A program made the translations under genes and the position numbers. The notes below the pieces were generated by a model, which worked only from the letters and a program-made list of their open reading frames with translations, had not been told where the DNA came from and searched no databases. DNA of 64,000 nucleotides. Source: an uncultured beta proteobacterium. Lineage in GTDB: Bacteria; Pseudomonadota; Gammaproteobacteria; Burkholderiales; Burkholderiaceae_C. Positions 18,459-29,098 of this stretch are shown here, piece after piece. Location of the stretch: NCBI GenBank assembly GCA_903822205.1, contig CAIJOK010000106.1, positions 1-64,000 on the forward strand, given 5' to 3'. Position 1 is the first letter of the stretch. Each line of letters opens with the position of its first letter.

Positions 18459-19127
18459 TCAAGTCTGACGCACCAGGGCCAACTTTTGAACCAACGGACA
18501 AGGAGCTGGCCCACCGGTGAGCAGCGGTCCCACACGGGCATCGTGGCTGGCAATGACCAGCGTGGCCTCTGACGCTTGCGCCGCTTGTAGCAGCATCTGC
18601 ATGGCATCGCGGGCAGCATCGTCATCCAGACTGGCGGTAGGCTCATCAGCCAGGATCAACAGGGGGCGCAACAGTACGGCACGCGCCAAGGCCACACGCT
18701 GGGCCTGACCGCCCGACAACCGGGCCGGCAGACGCTCACACAGGTGATCAACACCCAGCCAATGCAGGCAGTTTTGGATGCGTGCGGTGTCGCAAGGCTG
18801 GCCAACCGCCCAATAGACCAGCGCCAGGTTTTGCTGAACGGACAAGGATGCGCTCAAATGCAGGTGCTGTGGCAAAAAGCCTATGGTTTGCGCCCGCCAG
18901 GCATCAGACGCTGCATGGCTGAGCGTGTTCATGGCTTGGCCGGCCACAGTCAAAACGCCCGAGGTGGGCTTGACCAGGGCCGCCACCAAGGCCAGCCAGG
19001 TGGATTTGCCGCAACCGGAGGGGCCGCTGATGAGCAACACCGAACCCCGTGCCACCTGCACATCGGCAAAGGCCAGGGCCGGGCCATCAGGGTACTGGTA
19101 GGTCAAGGATGCGCTTTGAATCATCAT
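18459..19127 (-). CDS. LolD/MacB-like ABC ATPase without adjacent permease
   Basis: A 222-residue ATPase with all motifs intact: Walker A GPSGCGKST, Q loop IGFLPQHLHLS, signature LSGGQAQRVALARAVL, Walker B LLILADEPTASLDDD and H loop IASHDARVG. The pattern matches the LolD/MacB/FtsE group, which works with MacB-type permeases in lipoprotein release or export. The permease is not adjacent; the only divergent neighbour is a 62-residue membrane protein at 19227. The partner is unknown. Confidence 0.85.
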   Translation of the reverse strand: MMIQSASLTYQYPDGPALAFADVQVARGSVLLISGPSGCGKSTWLALVAALVKPTSGVLTVAGQAMNTLSHAASDAWRAQTIGFLPQHLHLSASLSVQQNLALVYWAVGQPCDTARIQNCLHWLGVDHLCERLPARLSGGQAQRVALARAVLLRPLLILADEPTASLDDDAARDAMQMLLQAAQASEATLVIASHDARVGPLLTGGPAPCPLVQKLALVRQT

Positions 19128-19226
19128 GATGCAGAGGTCTCTCTAAAATCGGTCTCGATTATTTGCCACGTCGGCCAAGTCCTGTGTTGTTTTTACGGAT
19201 CAGGATCACTTGGCGCGGATCTCAGG

Positions 19227-19415
19227 ATGACACATTCTTCGCATTTGCACTTGCACGACACCCAACACGCACCCCCATCACCCCCACCCACTCCCCAACC
19301 GGCCACCACGACGGTGCTTTGCTGGCCCGCTTGGCAAAGGGTTTTGGGCGTGCTGCCTGTGCTCGTGCTGCTGTGGCTGGCTGTGGTGTGGGCCACAGAA
19401 TGGTCCCCGATGTGA
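19227..19415 (+). CDS. Small single-helix membrane protein
   Basis: A 62-residue frame with a His/Pro/Thr-rich N-terminal half followed by one strong hydrophobic helix (VLGVLPVLVLLWLAVVWA) and a short tail. A basic or aromatic patch precedes the helix. It is divergent from the LolD-like ATPase with about 100 bp between them, so the two could share a promoter region. I do not recognise a family. Support is moderate: length and helix look protein-like, but the frame is short. Confidence 0.4.
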   Translation: MTHSSHLHLHDTQHAPPSPPPTPQPATTTVLCWPAWQRVLGVLPVLVLLWLAVVWATEWSPM

Positions 19416-19667
19416 ACGCAAGACACCTGGAACGTGACGGGGCCTGCGGGCAGTGACCTCCAAATGATGTACGACAGCATCGGCCCACTGGCTGCGGGGA
19501 TGCGTTTGACCCTTCCATAATAAAGTGATGAGACTTTTTAAGGGCTTTTTGCATCGCTTGTCTGCGGACTGCCGCATGGCTAACCCGGCCACACTCTGGG
19601 CCTGCGTGCTGTTTGCCCCCTTTGATCCTTAACCTTTGACCCCCCTGCCCCTCCATCCTCACACCCC

Positions 19668-20036
19668 ATGCGAAAAACCCTGATATCTGTGATGACTGTG
19701 ATGACCGTCCTGTGGCTGTCGGCTTGCGATATGCTGGGGCTGGGTCCAGACCCCAAAATTATCCAGCGCGAAGCCGAGGCCAAGGCCATCGGTGGGGCTT
19801 GCCGTTACGGAATGCGCGGCATTGAGGACTGCTACACGCTGAACAAAGGCATCAACAAAGCCGCTATTTTTGACGGCTGGCGCGAGATGGATGTCTATAT
19901 GCGCGAGAACAAAATAGAAGGCATCAAGGCCCAAATTGCGCCACCACCCCCAACGCCGCCCAAGCCCCCGGCTGTACCTGCATCGGACGCAGTCGAAGAG
20001 ATCATCACCGAGGCTCCGCGCAAAGCTGCTCACTGA
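19668..20036 (+). CDS. Putative lipoprotein of unknown function
   Basis: 122 residues. The N-terminus has a signal sequence ending in a lipobox (WLSAC, Cys about residue 20), so the mature protein should be lipid-anchored. A conserved-looking core follows ([40 protein letters not shown]) with two further cysteines that could form a disulfide, then a Pro-rich tail. I believe similar small lipoproteins occur in related Burkholderiales but cannot name a function. It overlaps the end of the converging rlmD by 7 bp. Confidence 0.75.
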   Translation: MRKTLISVMTVMTVLWLSACDMLGLGPDPKIIQREAEAKAIGGACRYGMRGIEDCYTLNKGINKAAIFDGWREMDVYMRENKIEGIKAQIAPPPPTPPKPPAVPASDAVEEIITEAPRKAAH

Positions 20037-21538
20037 CAATCCATACGGTCAAAAACCGCCACACTCTCAACGTGGGCTGTGTGAGCAAACATATTGACCA
20101 CACCCGCCCCCGCACACCGATAGCCAGCCTGGTGTACCAGCAGACCGGCATCCCGGGCCAGCGTTGCGGGGTTGCAACTGACATAGACGATCCGATCGGG
20201 CGGTCGCCAGTCACCGTCTCCCTGCGGCGGCTGGTGCAGTTGTGCCAAGGCTTTGACCAGGGCAAAAGCGCCCTCACGAGGGGGGTCAAGCAGCCATTTG
20301 TCAGCCACACCGTCTTGGACCAATCGCTCTGGTGTCATCGCAAACAAATTGCGAGACTCAAAAACAGTAGCGCACAATGCCCTGTTCATAGGCATCATCG
20401 CCCTGTTGGCTTGGTTGGTCTGGTAGTTGGTGCGCGCTCTGCCCACCAGTGCAGCGCTACCCTCAACGCCCAAGACCTCGTGCGCACGGGTGGCCATGGG
20501 CAAAGTGAAGTTGCCCAGGCCGCAAAACCAGTCGATCACCCTGTCGGTCGGCTGAATGTCCAACTGACGTATCGCCAGGGACACCAGCACTTGGTTGATC
20601 AACGGATTAACCTGCGTGAAATCTGTCGGTCTGAAGGGCACGACCACGCCAAACTCTGGCAATGTGTAGCGCAATGTGGCGGCTTTTGCATCGTGATCAC
20701 CATCACCATCACCATCACCATCACCATCACCATCGGCATCGGCCTCTTGCAGATGCACCGTCTCAGGCCCACCAGGCTGTAGCCACCACTGCACACCGGG
20801 GTGCAGGCTTGCAAACAGGCGCAGCTTATTCTGGTCGGTGGTGCTCAAAGGCTCAAGATGGCGCAATACCAAGGCTGTGACTGTATCCCCACAGGCCAGT
20901 TCAATTTGGGGACAGGTGCGTACCGCATCCAGTGACAAGATCAGGCTGCGCAAAGGCAATAGCATGGCGCTGACGTGCGGCGGCAAGACGGGGCAGACCG
21001 TCATGTCGGCCACATAGCTGCTTTTGCGCTCATGAAACCCTACCAGCACGGTGTTTTTTTTGGGAACATGGCGCACAGACAGCCTGGCCCGGTAACGATA
21101 GCCCCAGGCGGTGCCCTCGACGGGTCTGAAAATCAAGCAGGGGCGAACTTTGCCCAAATGCCACAAGGTATCTTCAAGCAACCTTTGCTTCATGGCCACT
21201 TGAGCGCTCGGGTGAAGATGTTGCAATTTGCAGCCGCCACAGGCCCCCGGGTGCAGACCAAAATGCGGACAGTGAGGCGCTACCCTTTGCGACGATGCGC
21301 GATGCAGGGCCGTCAGGATGCCCTGCTCCCAGTTGTTTTTGCAACGGTGGATGCGGGCGCTGACGTGTTCAAACGGCAAGGCACCTTCAATAAAGACAAC
21401 CTTGCCACCTTCGGTGCGGGCCACGCCCTGGGCATCTTGGTCAAGCGACTCCACTTGCAGCCACGGGGTGCAAGCACCGCAGGCCCCGTTGGCAGAGCGA
21501 TCAGCCGACGTGACGCAAACAACCGTGGGGTCATTCAT
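20030..21538 (-). CDS. rlmD: 23S rRNA (uracil-1939-C5) methyltransferase
   Basis: A 502-residue RumA-type enzyme using SAM and a 4Fe-4S cluster. An N-terminal TRAM domain ([19 protein letters not shown]) is followed by the cluster cysteines ([18 protein letters not shown]), the SAM-binding motif [23 protein letters not shown], and the catalytic Cys in [13 protein letters not shown] loop near residue 270 contains an acidic Asp-Gly repeat made by a 6-bp microsatellite, absent from typical RlmD. It precedes nlpD's end by only 11 bp in the opposite reading sense of the map, so surE-pcm-nlpD-rlmD may be one transcript. Confidence 0.92.
   Translation of the reverse strand: MNDPTVVCVTSADRSANGACGACTPWLQVESLDQDAQGVARTEGGKVVFIEGALPFEHVSARIHRCKNNWEQGILTALHRASSQRVAPHCPHFGLHPGACGGCKLQHLHPSAQVAMKQRLLEDTLWHLGKVRPCLIFRPVEGTAWGYRYRARLSVRHVPKKNTVLVGFHERKSSYVADMTVCPVLPPHVSAMLLPLRSLILSLDAVRTCPQIELACGDTVTALVLRHLEPLSTTDQNKLRLFASLHPGVQWWLQPGGPETVHLQEADADGDGDGDGDGDGDHDAKAATLRYTLPEFGVVVPFRPTDFTQVNPLINQVLVSLAIRQLDIQPTDRVIDWFCGLGNFTLPMATRAHEVLGVEGSAALVGRARTNYQTNQANRAMMPMNRALCATVFESRNLFAMTPERLVQDGVADKWLLDPPREGAFALVKALAQLHQPPQGDGDWRPPDRIVYVSCNPATLARDAGLLVHQAGYRCAGAGVVNMFAHTAHVESVAVFDRMDCQ
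20695..20742. repeat. 6-bp tandem repeat inside rlmD
   Basis: At least five perfect copies of CATCAC with degenerate units (CATCGG, GATCAC) at both ends. On the minus strand it encodes Asp-Gly repeats flanked by Asp-Ala, in a loop before the methyltransferase domain. The unit keeps the frame. Confidence 0.92.
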
Positions 21539-21549
21539 CGGTCAAACGG

Positions 21550-22422
21550 TCAGCGGGCGGGCAAAAACTTGGCAGGGTCAACCGGCTTGCCCTGGCGACG
21601 AAGCTCAAAGTGCAACTTGACACGGTCGGAATCGCTGTTGCCCATGGTGGCGATTTGTTGGCCTTTTTGCACAGCCTGATCTTCTTTGACCAGCAAAGTA
21701 TGGTTGTGGGCGTAGGCCGTCAAAAAGACATTGTTGTGTTTGAGGATGATCAGATTGCCGTAGCCACGCAGGCCGGCCCCTACGTAAACCACCCGCCCTT
21801 CGGCTGCAGCCAAGACGGGGTCGCCGGTTGTGCCAGAGATGTCCAATCCTTTGTTTTTCACTTCGTCAAAACCTGCCAGAATGACACCGCCTGCGGGCCA
21901 TGCCCAGACGATGTCGGCCTCAGGTGTAACAGGTGCGACGCGAAGACTGGATGGGGCAGCGATGCCGGCAGACGACGCAGCACCTGACGCAGCCAGAGCA
22001 CTGGCTGTGGCGACAGGACGGGTCACGGGGCGAATAAATACCTCTGCGGGCGCAGTGGGCGACGCAGGTGGTGTAGCAGGCGGCGCAACCCGCAGCACCT
22101 GTCCAACCTCCAGGCGATTGGGATTGTCCAGGTGGTTCCATCGGGCGATGTCTTGGTAGGTTTGCCCATTTTCAAGGGCAACGCGGATGAGGGTGTCGCC
22201 GGGCTTGACGGTGTAATACCCGGGCTTGCCCGCGTTCTCTGCACCCGGGGGCTGCCGGACGGCAGGGGCTTTGACCGGTGCAAGCAGGACAGGATTGACG
22301 CGAGGTGACCGGTCTTCAACCGGTGCATGGTTAAGACGGGTTGAACTGCAAGCCGCCAGTTCTAGCACAACCAGCACAACAAGACCACAACGGACCCAAA
22401 ATACTAGTCGATTCAATCCCAT
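21550..22422 (-). CDS. nlpD: NlpD-type LysM/M23 lipoprotein
   Basis: About 290 residues: a signal sequence with lipobox (LELAAC), a LysM domain (YYTVKPGDTLIRVALENGQT to VGQVLRV), an Ala/Pro-rich linker, and a C-terminal LytM/M23 domain (GLDISGTTGDPVLAAAEGRVVYVGAG to RQGKPVDPAKFLPAR). The first zinc ligand of active M23 peptidases (HxGxD) is replaced by KGLD, as in E. coli NlpD, which has no peptidase activity and instead activates amidase AmiC at the septum. The ATG at 22422 lies 13 bp after the pcm stop; a TTG at 22443 is possible. Confidence 0.9.
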   Translation of the reverse strand: MGLNRLVFWVRCGLVVLVVLELAACSSTRLNHAPVEDRSPRVNPVLLAPVKAPAVRQPPGAENAGKPGYYTVKPGDTLIRVALENGQTYQDIARWNHLDNPNRLEVGQVLRVAPPATPPASPTAPAEVFIRPVTRPVATASALAASGAASSAGIAAPSSLRVAPVTPEADIVWAWPAGGVILAGFDEVKNKGLDISGTTGDPVLAAAEGRVVYVGAGLRGYGNLIILKHNNVFLTAYAHNHTLLVKEDQAVQKGQQIATMGNSDSDRVKLHFELRRQGKPVDPAKFLPAR

Positions 22423-22435
22423 ACAACACACCCCA

Positions 22436-23245
22436 TCATGCAATGCCAGATTTTAGGGGGACAAATTGGACTGCATCCATCACGGTTTGGTGACAGCCCC
22501 GTGCGGTTTTGTCGATCACCACCAAGGCCTGTCCGGCCTGTTTGTCGGCCCCTTGCGATACCGGTGCCACCAGGCGGGCACCCACAGCCAATTGGTCGAT
22601 CCAAGCCGCAGGCACGGCATCACCGCCTGCAGCCGCAATGATGCCTGCGTAAGGTGCACCTGCGGCGTAACCGGCCATGCCGTCGCCAAATACAAGATGA
22701 ACATGTGGCAGGCGCATGGGGCGCAGGTTGTTGCGAGCCTTGGCGTGCAAGCCGCGCAAACGCTCAATGGTGTAAACCTCAGAGGCCAGCAGGCCCAGCA
22801 GGGCGGCCTGGTAACCGCAACCGGTTCCGATCTCAAGCACTCGCCCCAAAGGACGGTCTAACCCCTGGCACAGAAGCTCAAGCATGTGCGCAACCACGCC
22901 AGGTTTTGAAATGGTTTGACCCAAACCAATGGGCAAGCAGGTGTCTTCGTAAGCCTGACTGGCCAACGCCGTATCGACAAACCGGTGGCGTTCAACGATG
23001 CCCATGGCATGAAGTACACGGGGGTCAGTCACCCCCTGTTGCGACAATCGGCGAACCATATGCTGACGTACGGCGGCAGAGTCCAGGCCCAGTCCGTGGG
23101 CAGGCTGGACGGTTCGATGGGCTGATCCTGCAAAACGACTGGCTGAAAGCACGGGTTTGATGGGGGGCGCAGCAGGCCTGATCATGTCCAGACGCACCGG
23201 AAAAACGGGCCGTCTGGCGGCATCGGCGGGGCGCTTGTTCGCCAT
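22436..23245 (-). CDS. pcm: Protein-L-isoaspartate O-methyltransferase
   Basis: A 269-residue SAM-dependent repair enzyme for isoaspartyl residues in aged proteins. Motif I VLEIGTGCGYQAALLGLL is clear, preceded by LPIGLGQTISKPGVVAHML and followed by VYTIER. An N-terminal extension of about 50 basic/Pro-rich residues precedes the usual start, common in betaproteobacteria. The ATG overlaps the surE stop (ATGA), so the two are translationally coupled. Confidence 0.93.
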   Translation of the reverse strand: MANKRPADAARRPVFPVRLDMIRPAAPPIKPVLSASRFAGSAHRTVQPAHGLGLDSAAVRQHMVRRLSQQGVTDPRVLHAMGIVERHRFVDTALASQAYEDTCLPIGLGQTISKPGVVAHMLELLCQGLDRPLGRVLEIGTGCGYQAALLGLLASEVYTIERLRGLHAKARNNLRPMRLPHVHLVFGDGMAGYAAGAPYAGIIAAAGGDAVPAAWIDQLAVGARLVAPVSQGADKQAGQALVVIDKTARGCHQTVMDAVQFVPLKSGIA

Positions 23246-24015
23246 CAAACACCCGCCACAACACAGAGTTTGGCGACTGTTTGCGTCCAGTCTGCCAAGC
23301 GGTCGTGATCGGTCAGGTCGATCTGTAGCGGGGTGACCGACACCTGGTGGTGCGCCGTGGCATAAAAATCAGTGCCGGGGGCGTTGTCCATGGCAGGGCC
23401 AGCAGACCCGATCCAGTACATCGTGTCACCGTGGGGGTTTTGTTGGGTCACAACAGACTCTGCGGCGTGACGACGACCCAGACGGCACAGGCTGCAAGGC
23501 CCCAATTGCGATCGAGGCAAATTGGGAATATTGACATTGAGCAGCCACGGTGTGCGGGCGATCTGGCCCTGGGCCGACAGGCCCTGCACAAAGTCACGCG
23601 CAAACGAGGCCGCTGCATCCAGGTGCAGCCAGTCTCTGTCCACCTGCGAAAACGCAATGGCGGGTACGCCAAACAGATAGCCTTCCATGGCTGCACCCAC
23701 CGTGCCCGAGTAAAGGGTGTCGTCGCCCATGTTGGCACCGTTGTTGATGCCTGACACGACCAAATCAGGGCGATAGTCGATCAAGCCGGTCAAGGCAATG
23801 TGTACGCAATCAGCCGGCGTGCCATTGACGAACCTAAAGCCATTGACGGCGCGGCGAACATACAGCGGGGCCTGAAGTGTCAGGGCGTTGGACTTCGCAC
23901 TGTTGTTTTGTTCAGGGGCGACGACTTCAACGTCGGCCACCGCCCTCAGGGCTTCATACAGGGCCACGATGCCGGGGGCCTGGTAACCATCGTCATTGGA
24001 GATCAAAATTTTCAT
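23245..24015 (-). CDS. surE: 5'/3'-nucleotidase SurE
   Basis: A 256-residue metal-dependent nucleotidase/exopolyphosphatase. The metal site DD lies in ILISNDDGYQAPGI, with VVSGINNGANMGDDTLYSGTVGAAMEG as the second signature and ALTGLIDYRPDLV before it. Two ATG codons (24018, 24015) are possible; the second fits the family start MKILISNDDG. It is first in the surE-pcm-nlpD run, an order shared with gammaproteobacteria, where rpoS often follows; here rlmD follows. Confidence 0.94.
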   Translation of the reverse strand: MKILISNDDGYQAPGIVALYEALRAVADVEVVAPEQNNSAKSNALTLQAPLYVRRAVNGFRFVNGTPADCVHIALTGLIDYRPDLVVSGINNGANMGDDTLYSGTVGAAMEGYLFGVPAIAFSQVDRDWLHLDAAASFARDFVQGLSAQGQIARTPWLLNVNIPNLPRSQLGPCSLCRLGRRHAAESVVTQQNPHGDTMYWIGSAGPAMDNAPGTDFYATAHHQVSVTPLQIDLTDHDRLADWTQTVAKLCVVAGV

Positions 24016-24177
24016 CATCGGGCTATTTGGGCGCAAATTGTAGGGGGCAAGGCAGACTGACCTCAGTCAGACGTTATTATTGCCAACCCCAGCCCCCAAC
24101 GGTTACGTCATGGGTTGCTCCGTTTTTCACCCAATTTTTCACCCAATTTTGTTTTTATTCTTTTTTTCGGATTCACG

Positions 24178-24597
24178 ATGACCCTAGAACGTACCCTCTC
24201 CATCATCAAACCTGACGCAGTTGCCAAAAACGTCATCGGCCAGATTGCTGCCCGTTTTGAGACCGCCGGTCTCCAAATTGTTGCCGCACGGATGCTGCAC
24301 CTGTCCCGCCAGGAAGCCCAGGCTTTTTATGCCGTCCACAAAGACCGGCCTTTTTTTGGGGCGCTGGTTGATTTCATGGTTTCAGGGCCGGTCATGGTGC
24401 TGGTTTTGGAAGGCAACAACGCCATCCTTAAAAACCGTGATCTGATGGGAGCCACCAACCCCAAACAAGCCAGACCCGGCACCATTCGCGCTGATTTTGC
24501 CGACAGCATTGATGCCAACGCCGTCCATGGCTCTGACAGCGCGGCCAACGCCGCCGCTGAAGTGGCCTTTTTCTTCCCCCACATGAACATTTATTGA
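24178..24597 (+). CDS. ndk: Nucleoside diphosphate kinase
   Basis: 139 residues. It transfers phosphate between NTPs and NDPs through a phosphohistidine, His in [35 protein letters not shown] at the start and [18 protein letters not shown] are family hallmarks. The ATG at 24178 is correct by homology. It opens the conserved ndk-rlmN-pilW-rodZ-ispG-hisS run. Confidence 0.97.
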   Translation: MTLERTLSIIKPDAVAKNVIGQIAARFETAGLQIVAARMLHLSRQEAQAFYAVHKDRPFFGALVDFMVSGPVMVLVLEGNNAILKNRDLMGATNPKQARPGTIRADFADSIDANAVHGSDSAANAAAEVAFFFPHMNIY

Positions 24598-24667
24598 CGT
24601 TGATTCACATTGATTCACGTTGCTAGAGCGGTCTGGCCCGATCATCAAGAGCAGCACGTACCCCTCC

Positions 24668-25870
24668 ATGACCCTGATGTCCCCCGACTCCGTCACGCCC
24701 ACTCGGGTCAATTTGCTCAATTTTGACTTGGACGGTCTGGCGGACTTTTGCGAGCACCTGGGTGAAAAACGCTTCAGGGCGGTGCAGTTGTTTCGATGGA
24801 TTCACCAAAGGGGCGATCCGGGAGCTTGTCAGTTTGACCAGATGAGTGACCTGGCAAAAAGCTTACGGGTCAAGCTTCAGGCCGTTGCCACGGTGTCCCC
24901 CCTGCCGGTGGTGTCTCAGCACATCTCAACCGACGGAACCATCAAATGGCTGTTTGATGTGGGCGATGCCAATGCCATCGAAACCGTCTTTATCCCCGAG
25001 CTTGGCCGTGGCACTTTGTGTGTATCGTCCCAGGCCGGTTGTGCGATGGGCTGTCGATTTTGTGCCACGGGCCACCAGGGGTTCAGCCGCAACCTCTCAA
25101 CCGGCGAGATCATTGCCCAGTTGTGGTTTGCAGAGGGGTTTTTGCGGCAGCATTCACAGTCACATGGACACAGCGACGATCGCAGCGATCGCGTCGTGAC
25201 CAACGTGGTACTGATGGGCATGGGTGAGCCTTTGCAAAACTATGACGCGCTGCTGCCGGCCTTGCGGGTGATGACCTGCGACCACGGCTATGGCCTGTCC
25301 AGGCGGCGCGTCACGGTATCTACGTCCGGCATCGTTCCCATGATGGACAGGCTGGCGCAGGATTGTCCGGTGGCGCTCGCCGTGTCGCTGCACGCGCCCA
25401 ACGATGTTTTGCGTGACCAACTGGTGCCTTTGAATCTTAAATATTCGCTGCACGACCTGCTGTCGGCCTGCCTGCGCTACCTGGCCCATGCCCCTCGCGA
25501 TTTCATTACCTTTGCTTACTGCCTGTTGGACGGGGTCAATGACGGGGACGAACATGCGCGCCAACTGATTCAACTGATGCAAACAGTGCGCACCCATAGC
25601 CGTGCAGGGGTAGGGTGCAAGTTCAATTTGATCCCGTTTAACCCCTTTCCAGACTCTGGTCTGCGGCCCTCCAGCCCCGAACGAACACAGTCGTTTGCCC
25701 GTATTCTGAATGCTGCTGGCATCACCACCACCGTGCGCAAAACACGCGGCGGCGACATCGACGCGGCCTGCGGCCAACTGGCTGGCGACATCAGGGACCG
25801 AACCCGTGTGCAGCAGCGCATGGAGCGTCTGCATCGGCCCAGGTTTTTACACCAGGAGTCTGCAACATGA
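24668..25870 (+). CDS. rlmN: 23S rRNA A2503 / tRNA A37 methyltransferase
   Basis: About 400 residues. A radical SAM enzyme methylating C2 of adenosine; the cluster motif is CAMGCRFC, with [28 protein letters not shown] and a second conserved Cys near the C-terminus (DAACGQLAG). The His/Ser-rich stretch [14 protein letters not shown] near residue 170 is a small insertion compared with most RlmN. ATG at 24668 fits; upstream in-frame codons reach 24620. Its stop overlaps the pilW start by 4 bp (ATGA). Confidence 0.94.
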   Translation: MTLMSPDSVTPTRVNLLNFDLDGLADFCEHLGEKRFRAVQLFRWIHQRGDPGACQFDQMSDLAKSLRVKLQAVATVSPLPVVSQHISTDGTIKWLFDVGDANAIETVFIPELGRGTLCVSSQAGCAMGCRFCATGHQGFSRNLSTGEIIAQLWFAEGFLRQHSQSHGHSDDRSDRVVTNVVLMGMGEPLQNYDALLPALRVMTCDHGYGLSRRRVTVSTSGIVPMMDRLAQDCPVALAVSLHAPNDVLRDQLVPLNLKYSLHDLLSACLRYLAHAPRDFITFAYCLLDGVNDGDEHARQLIQLMQTVRTHSRAGVGCKFNLIPFNPFPDSGLRPSSPERTQSFARILNAAGITTTVRKTRGGDIDAACGQLAGDIRDRTRVQQRMERLHRPRFLHQESAT

Positions 25871-26706
25871 CACAACGCGCATGGATAAACCCGGGCCGCA
25901 CCGGACAGGTCGTGGCGGCGTGGCTGTTGGCTCTTTGGCTGTCCGCTCTTGGCTTGTCAGCACTTTTTGGGTGCGCCAGTTCTCCTGATGCCCCCGATTC
26001 CGGTGACCGGATAACCGACTCTGACGAGTCCGGTGTGAGGAAACGTGCCCGCATCCGGCTTGAGCTTGCCCTAGGCTACCTTGAGCAGGACAAGACCACG
26101 ATTGCCCTGGACGAGATCAAACAAGCCATCATCGCGGACCCCAATTTTGCAGATGCTTACAGCTTGCGTGGACTGATCTACATGCGGCTGCATGATTTTG
26201 GTATCGCCGAGGCCAGCTTTCACAAGGCCTTGTCCATCAGCCCGGATGACCCCAATGTGATGCATAACCTGGGTTGGCTCAAATGCCAGCAGGCACTTTA
26301 CCCAGAGGCCTTTCAATTGTTCTCGCAGGCCATAGCCATGCCGCTGTATGGCGAACGCGCAAAAACCTGGATGGCGCAAGGGCTGTGTCAGGTGCGGGCC
26401 GGTTTACGAGCAGATGCCGAGCAAAGCCTGCTCAAAGCCTATGAATACGATGCCGCCAACCCCGTGACCGGCTACAACCTGGCCCATGTTTTGTTTCAGA
26501 ACGCTGACTATCTGCGCGCTCGGTTTTACATCCGGCGACTGAACAACAGCGAATTTGCCAACGCCGAGTCCCTGTGGCTGGGCATCAAGATCGAGCACAA
26601 ATTAACCAATAACGAGGCTCTGCTACAACTGGCCAACCAGCTTGAAAAACGCTTTTCGCAATCGCGTGAGGCCACCGCCCTCCATCAAGGTGCTTTCGAT
26701 GAATGA
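25867..26706 (+). CDS. pilW: Type IV pilus biogenesis/stability protein PilW
   Basis: A 279-residue outer-membrane lipoprotein with signal and lipobox (ALFGCASS) followed by at least five TPR units ([20 protein letters not shown] onward). In type IV pilus systems PilW/PilF helps the secretin PilQ assemble. It sits between rlmN and rodZ as in other betaproteobacteria, overlapping rlmN by 4 bp and rodZ by 8 bp, so it is translated as part of the operon. Confidence 0.9.
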   Translation: MTQRAWINPGRTGQVVAAWLLALWLSALGLSALFGCASSPDAPDSGDRITDSDESGVRKRARIRLELALGYLEQDKTTIALDEIKQAIIADPNFADAYSLRGLIYMRLHDFGIAEASFHKALSISPDDPNVMHNLGWLKCQQALYPEAFQLFSQAIAMPLYGERAKTWMAQGLCQVRAGLRADAEQSLLKAYEYDAANPVTGYNLAHVLFQNADYLRARFYIRRLNNSEFANAESLWLGIKIEHKLTNNEALLQLANQLEKRFSQSREATALHQGAFDE

Positions 26707-27676
26707 TCAGACACAGACCGATTTCAACGTCACGTCGGGTCCTGCCGGCACAGATGTCTCTGCAGGTGCCCAACTGCAAGCTGCTCGCATGGCCGCTGGC
26801 CTGACCCTGGATGACCTGTCTGGCATGCTCAAAGTCTCTGTCAAAAAACTGGAGGCGCTTGAGGCCAACCGCCCGGACCTCTTGCCCGATGTGGTGTTTG
26901 CCAGGGCACTGGCCGCCAGTGTTTGTCGCATCTTGAAGATCGACCCCGCGCTTGTTTTGGCCCAGTTACCGGCACTCAGTGGGCATCCGGTGATCCCGAC
27001 AAGTGACACCGTGGAGCACGATGCTGCCACAGACCACACCGGTGACGGCGCGTGGTATGCATTGACCACGCAATTACCTAAGTCCATTTTGGCGGGCTTG
27101 CTGGTTTTGGTTGTGGGCATTGTGGTCATGCTGCTGTGGCCCCATCACCCTGATGGCATGGATGCCGTTGAAGCCGTTGAACCCGATCGCGTTGCTACCG
27201 ACGATGTTCCCAATGCAGCAGACGTGAACAACACCGGGGTGACCGGGTCGATCGGGGACACCCCCCATGAGGCAGAGGGTGATTCAGCACAGATCCTGGC
27301 ACCACAGGCCGTTTTGCCAGCGAGCGCCCCTATGTTATCGGCCAGCGTTGCCTTCGTTTCTGCGCCGGTTTCTGCACCACCCAAAGTCCTGTCACCCGTT
27401 CGGGCAGCCTCGGTGCCGTTGCCGACCTCGTCGATGGCTGCGGGCATTTTGGGGCTACACGCCCAGGGGCCTTCCTGGGTGGAAGTGACCGATGCAGCGG
27501 GTGCTGTGTTGCTTAGCCGCATTCTGGCCGAAGGTGAACAGATCGCGGTATCAGGCACTTTGCCTCTGTCCGTGGTGGTGGGCCGCTCTGATGCCGTGTC
27601 CGTCACCGTCAGGGGCCGGCCTTTGGACGTTGCAGCCTGGTCCAATGGCAGCGTGGCACGCTTTCAGGTGAAGTAA
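26699..27676 (+). CDS. rodZ: Cytoskeleton protein RodZ
   Basis: A 325-residue bitopic protein linking MreB to the elongation complex. An N-terminal helix-turn-helix of Xre type (LQAARMAAGLTLDDLSGMLKVSVKKLEALE) is followed by a membrane helix (near ILAGLLVLVVGIVVMLLW), a long Ala/Pro/Val-rich periplasmic linker and a C-terminal DUF4115 domain (SWVEVTDAAGAVLLSRILAEGE). The ATG at 26699 overlaps the pilW stop. ispG starts right after its stop. Confidence 0.9.
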   Translation: MNDQTQTDFNVTSGPAGTDVSAGAQLQAARMAAGLTLDDLSGMLKVSVKKLEALEANRPDLLPDVVFARALAASVCRILKIDPALVLAQLPALSGHPVIPTSDTVEHDAATDHTGDGAWYALTTQLPKSILAGLLVLVVGIVVMLLWPHHPDGMDAVEAVEPDRVATDDVPNAADVNNTGVTGSIGDTPHEAEGDSAQILAPQAVLPASAPMLSASVAFVSAPVSAPPKVLSPVRAASVPLPTSSMAAGILGLHAQGPSWVEVTDAAGAVLLSRILAEGEQIAVSGTLPLSVVVGRSDAVSVTVRGRPLDVAAWSNGSVARFQVK

Positions 27677-28957
27677 TTGACTGACGTGCCGATTGATTCT
27701 GCGCCTGTTGATTCTGCCGTGCCGCGCCAAACACGTCAGGCCAGCGTCACCTGGCAAGGGCGCAGTGTCTTGATCGGGGGATCTGCCCCCGTCAGCGTTC
27801 AGTCCATGACCAACACCGATACGGCAGACGTGAACAGCACGGTGGCACAGGTGGCAGCGCTGGCGCAGGCCGGTTCTGAGCTGGTGCGCCTGACGGTCAA
27901 TACGCCTGAGGCCGCACAGGCCGTGGCGGTGATACGCGACCAACTCGACGGCATGGGCATTGATGTGCCCCTGGTGGGCGACTTTCATTACAACGGTCAC
28001 CGGCTGTTGGCCGACTATCCACAATGCGCACAGGCGCTGTCCAAATACCGGATCAATCCTGGCAATGTGGGCAAAGGCGACAAGCACGATCGGCAATTCA
28101 GTTGGATGATCGAGGCAGCCATTCGTTACGACAAGGCCGTTCGGATCGGCGTGAACTGGGGCAGTTTGGACCAAGAACTGTTGGCCCGCCTGATGGATCA
28201 AAACCGCCGCCTTGCCAGCCCCCGCGACATCCGGTCTGTGACTTGCGAGGCACTCATCGGCTCGGCGCTCGACTCTGCTGCGCGGGCTGTGGCGATTGGC
28301 TTGAACCCCGATCAGATCATCTTGTCGTGCAAGGTTAGCGCGGTTCCAGACTTGATCACCGTCTATCGTGAACTGTCCAATCGCTGTGACTATGCCCTGC
28401 ACCTAGGCCTGACCGAGGCCGGCATGGGCTTAAAGGGAACCGTGGCATCAACGGCTGCGCTGGCCATTTTGTTGCAGCAAGGCATTGGCGACACCATCCG
28501 CGTGTCCTTGACCCCCCGCCCTGCGGAGTCCCGAACGCAAGAGGTGACCGTGGCCCGTGAGATTTTGCAGGTGCTGGGCCTGCGTACTTTTACGCCGAGT
28601 GTCACGTCCTGCCCGGGTTGCGGGCGCACCACCAGCACCACATTTCAAGAACTGACAGAGCGGGTGGACCAGTTTCTGCGCGACCGGATGCCGCAGTGGC
28701 GTGGTCAATACCCGGGGGTTGAGACGCTCACAGTGGCCGTCATGGGCTGCATCGTGAACGGTCCGGGTGAGAGCAAACACGCCGACATCGGGATCAGTCT
28801 GCCAGGCACCGGCGAGGCTTTGTCCGCCCCCGTGTTTGTGGATGGTCAAAAACACACCACCCTGCGCGGCGATACCATCGCCAGCGAATTGATGGCCATC
28901 ATCGAGCGCTACGTGGCCAGTCGCTTTGGCCCCCCATCCACAGCCATCCACGGGTAA
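27677..28957 (+). CDS. ispG: (E)-4-hydroxy-3-methylbut-2-enyl-diphosphate synthase
   Basis: A 426-residue 4Fe-4S enzyme of the MEP isoprenoid pathway. Signatures: [42 protein letters not shown], and the cluster ligands in SCPGCGRT and [10 protein letters not shown]. The start appears to be TTG at 27677, directly after the rodZ stop; GTG at 27686 is another choice. It is the longer betaproteobacterial/chloroplast-type IspG with an internal extension. Confidence 0.94.
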   Translation: MTDVPIDSAPVDSAVPRQTRQASVTWQGRSVLIGGSAPVSVQSMTNTDTADVNSTVAQVAALAQAGSELVRLTVNTPEAAQAVAVIRDQLDGMGIDVPLVGDFHYNGHRLLADYPQCAQALSKYRINPGNVGKGDKHDRQFSWMIEAAIRYDKAVRIGVNWGSLDQELLARLMDQNRRLASPRDIRSVTCEALIGSALDSAARAVAIGLNPDQIILSCKVSAVPDLITVYRELSNRCDYALHLGLTEAGMGLKGTVASTAALAILLQQGIGDTIRVSLTPRPAESRTQEVTVAREILQVLGLRTFTPSVTSCPGCGRTTSTTFQELTERVDQFLRDRMPQWRGQYPGVETLTVAVMGCIVNGPGESKHADIGISLPGTGEALSAPVFVDGQKHTTLRGDTIASELMAIIERYVASRFGPPSTAIHG

Positions 28958-29098
28958 GGTGCTGCCTGCGATTTTCAATAAATAACATACGTCATAGTCG
29001 CTTTCTTATTCTGCTCTATAGCACGTCAATCGTGCATTGCAGGCATTTGATCATCTCAAATGATGTACATAATTTATTTTTAGTTTAATTTTTCATTG

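Noticed and set aside
21830..22159. Plus-strand frame rich in Gly, Ala and Thr opposite nlpD
   Set aside because: It is antisense to the well-supported NlpD linker, and its composition mirrors the Ala/Pro-rich coding strand.
11399..29022. Inverted 11-bp match GCTATAGAGCA (11399-11409) and TGCTCTATAGC (29012-29022)
   Set aside because: Short, partly self-complementary and AT-rich; flanking similarity is weak, so chance is a sufficient explanation.
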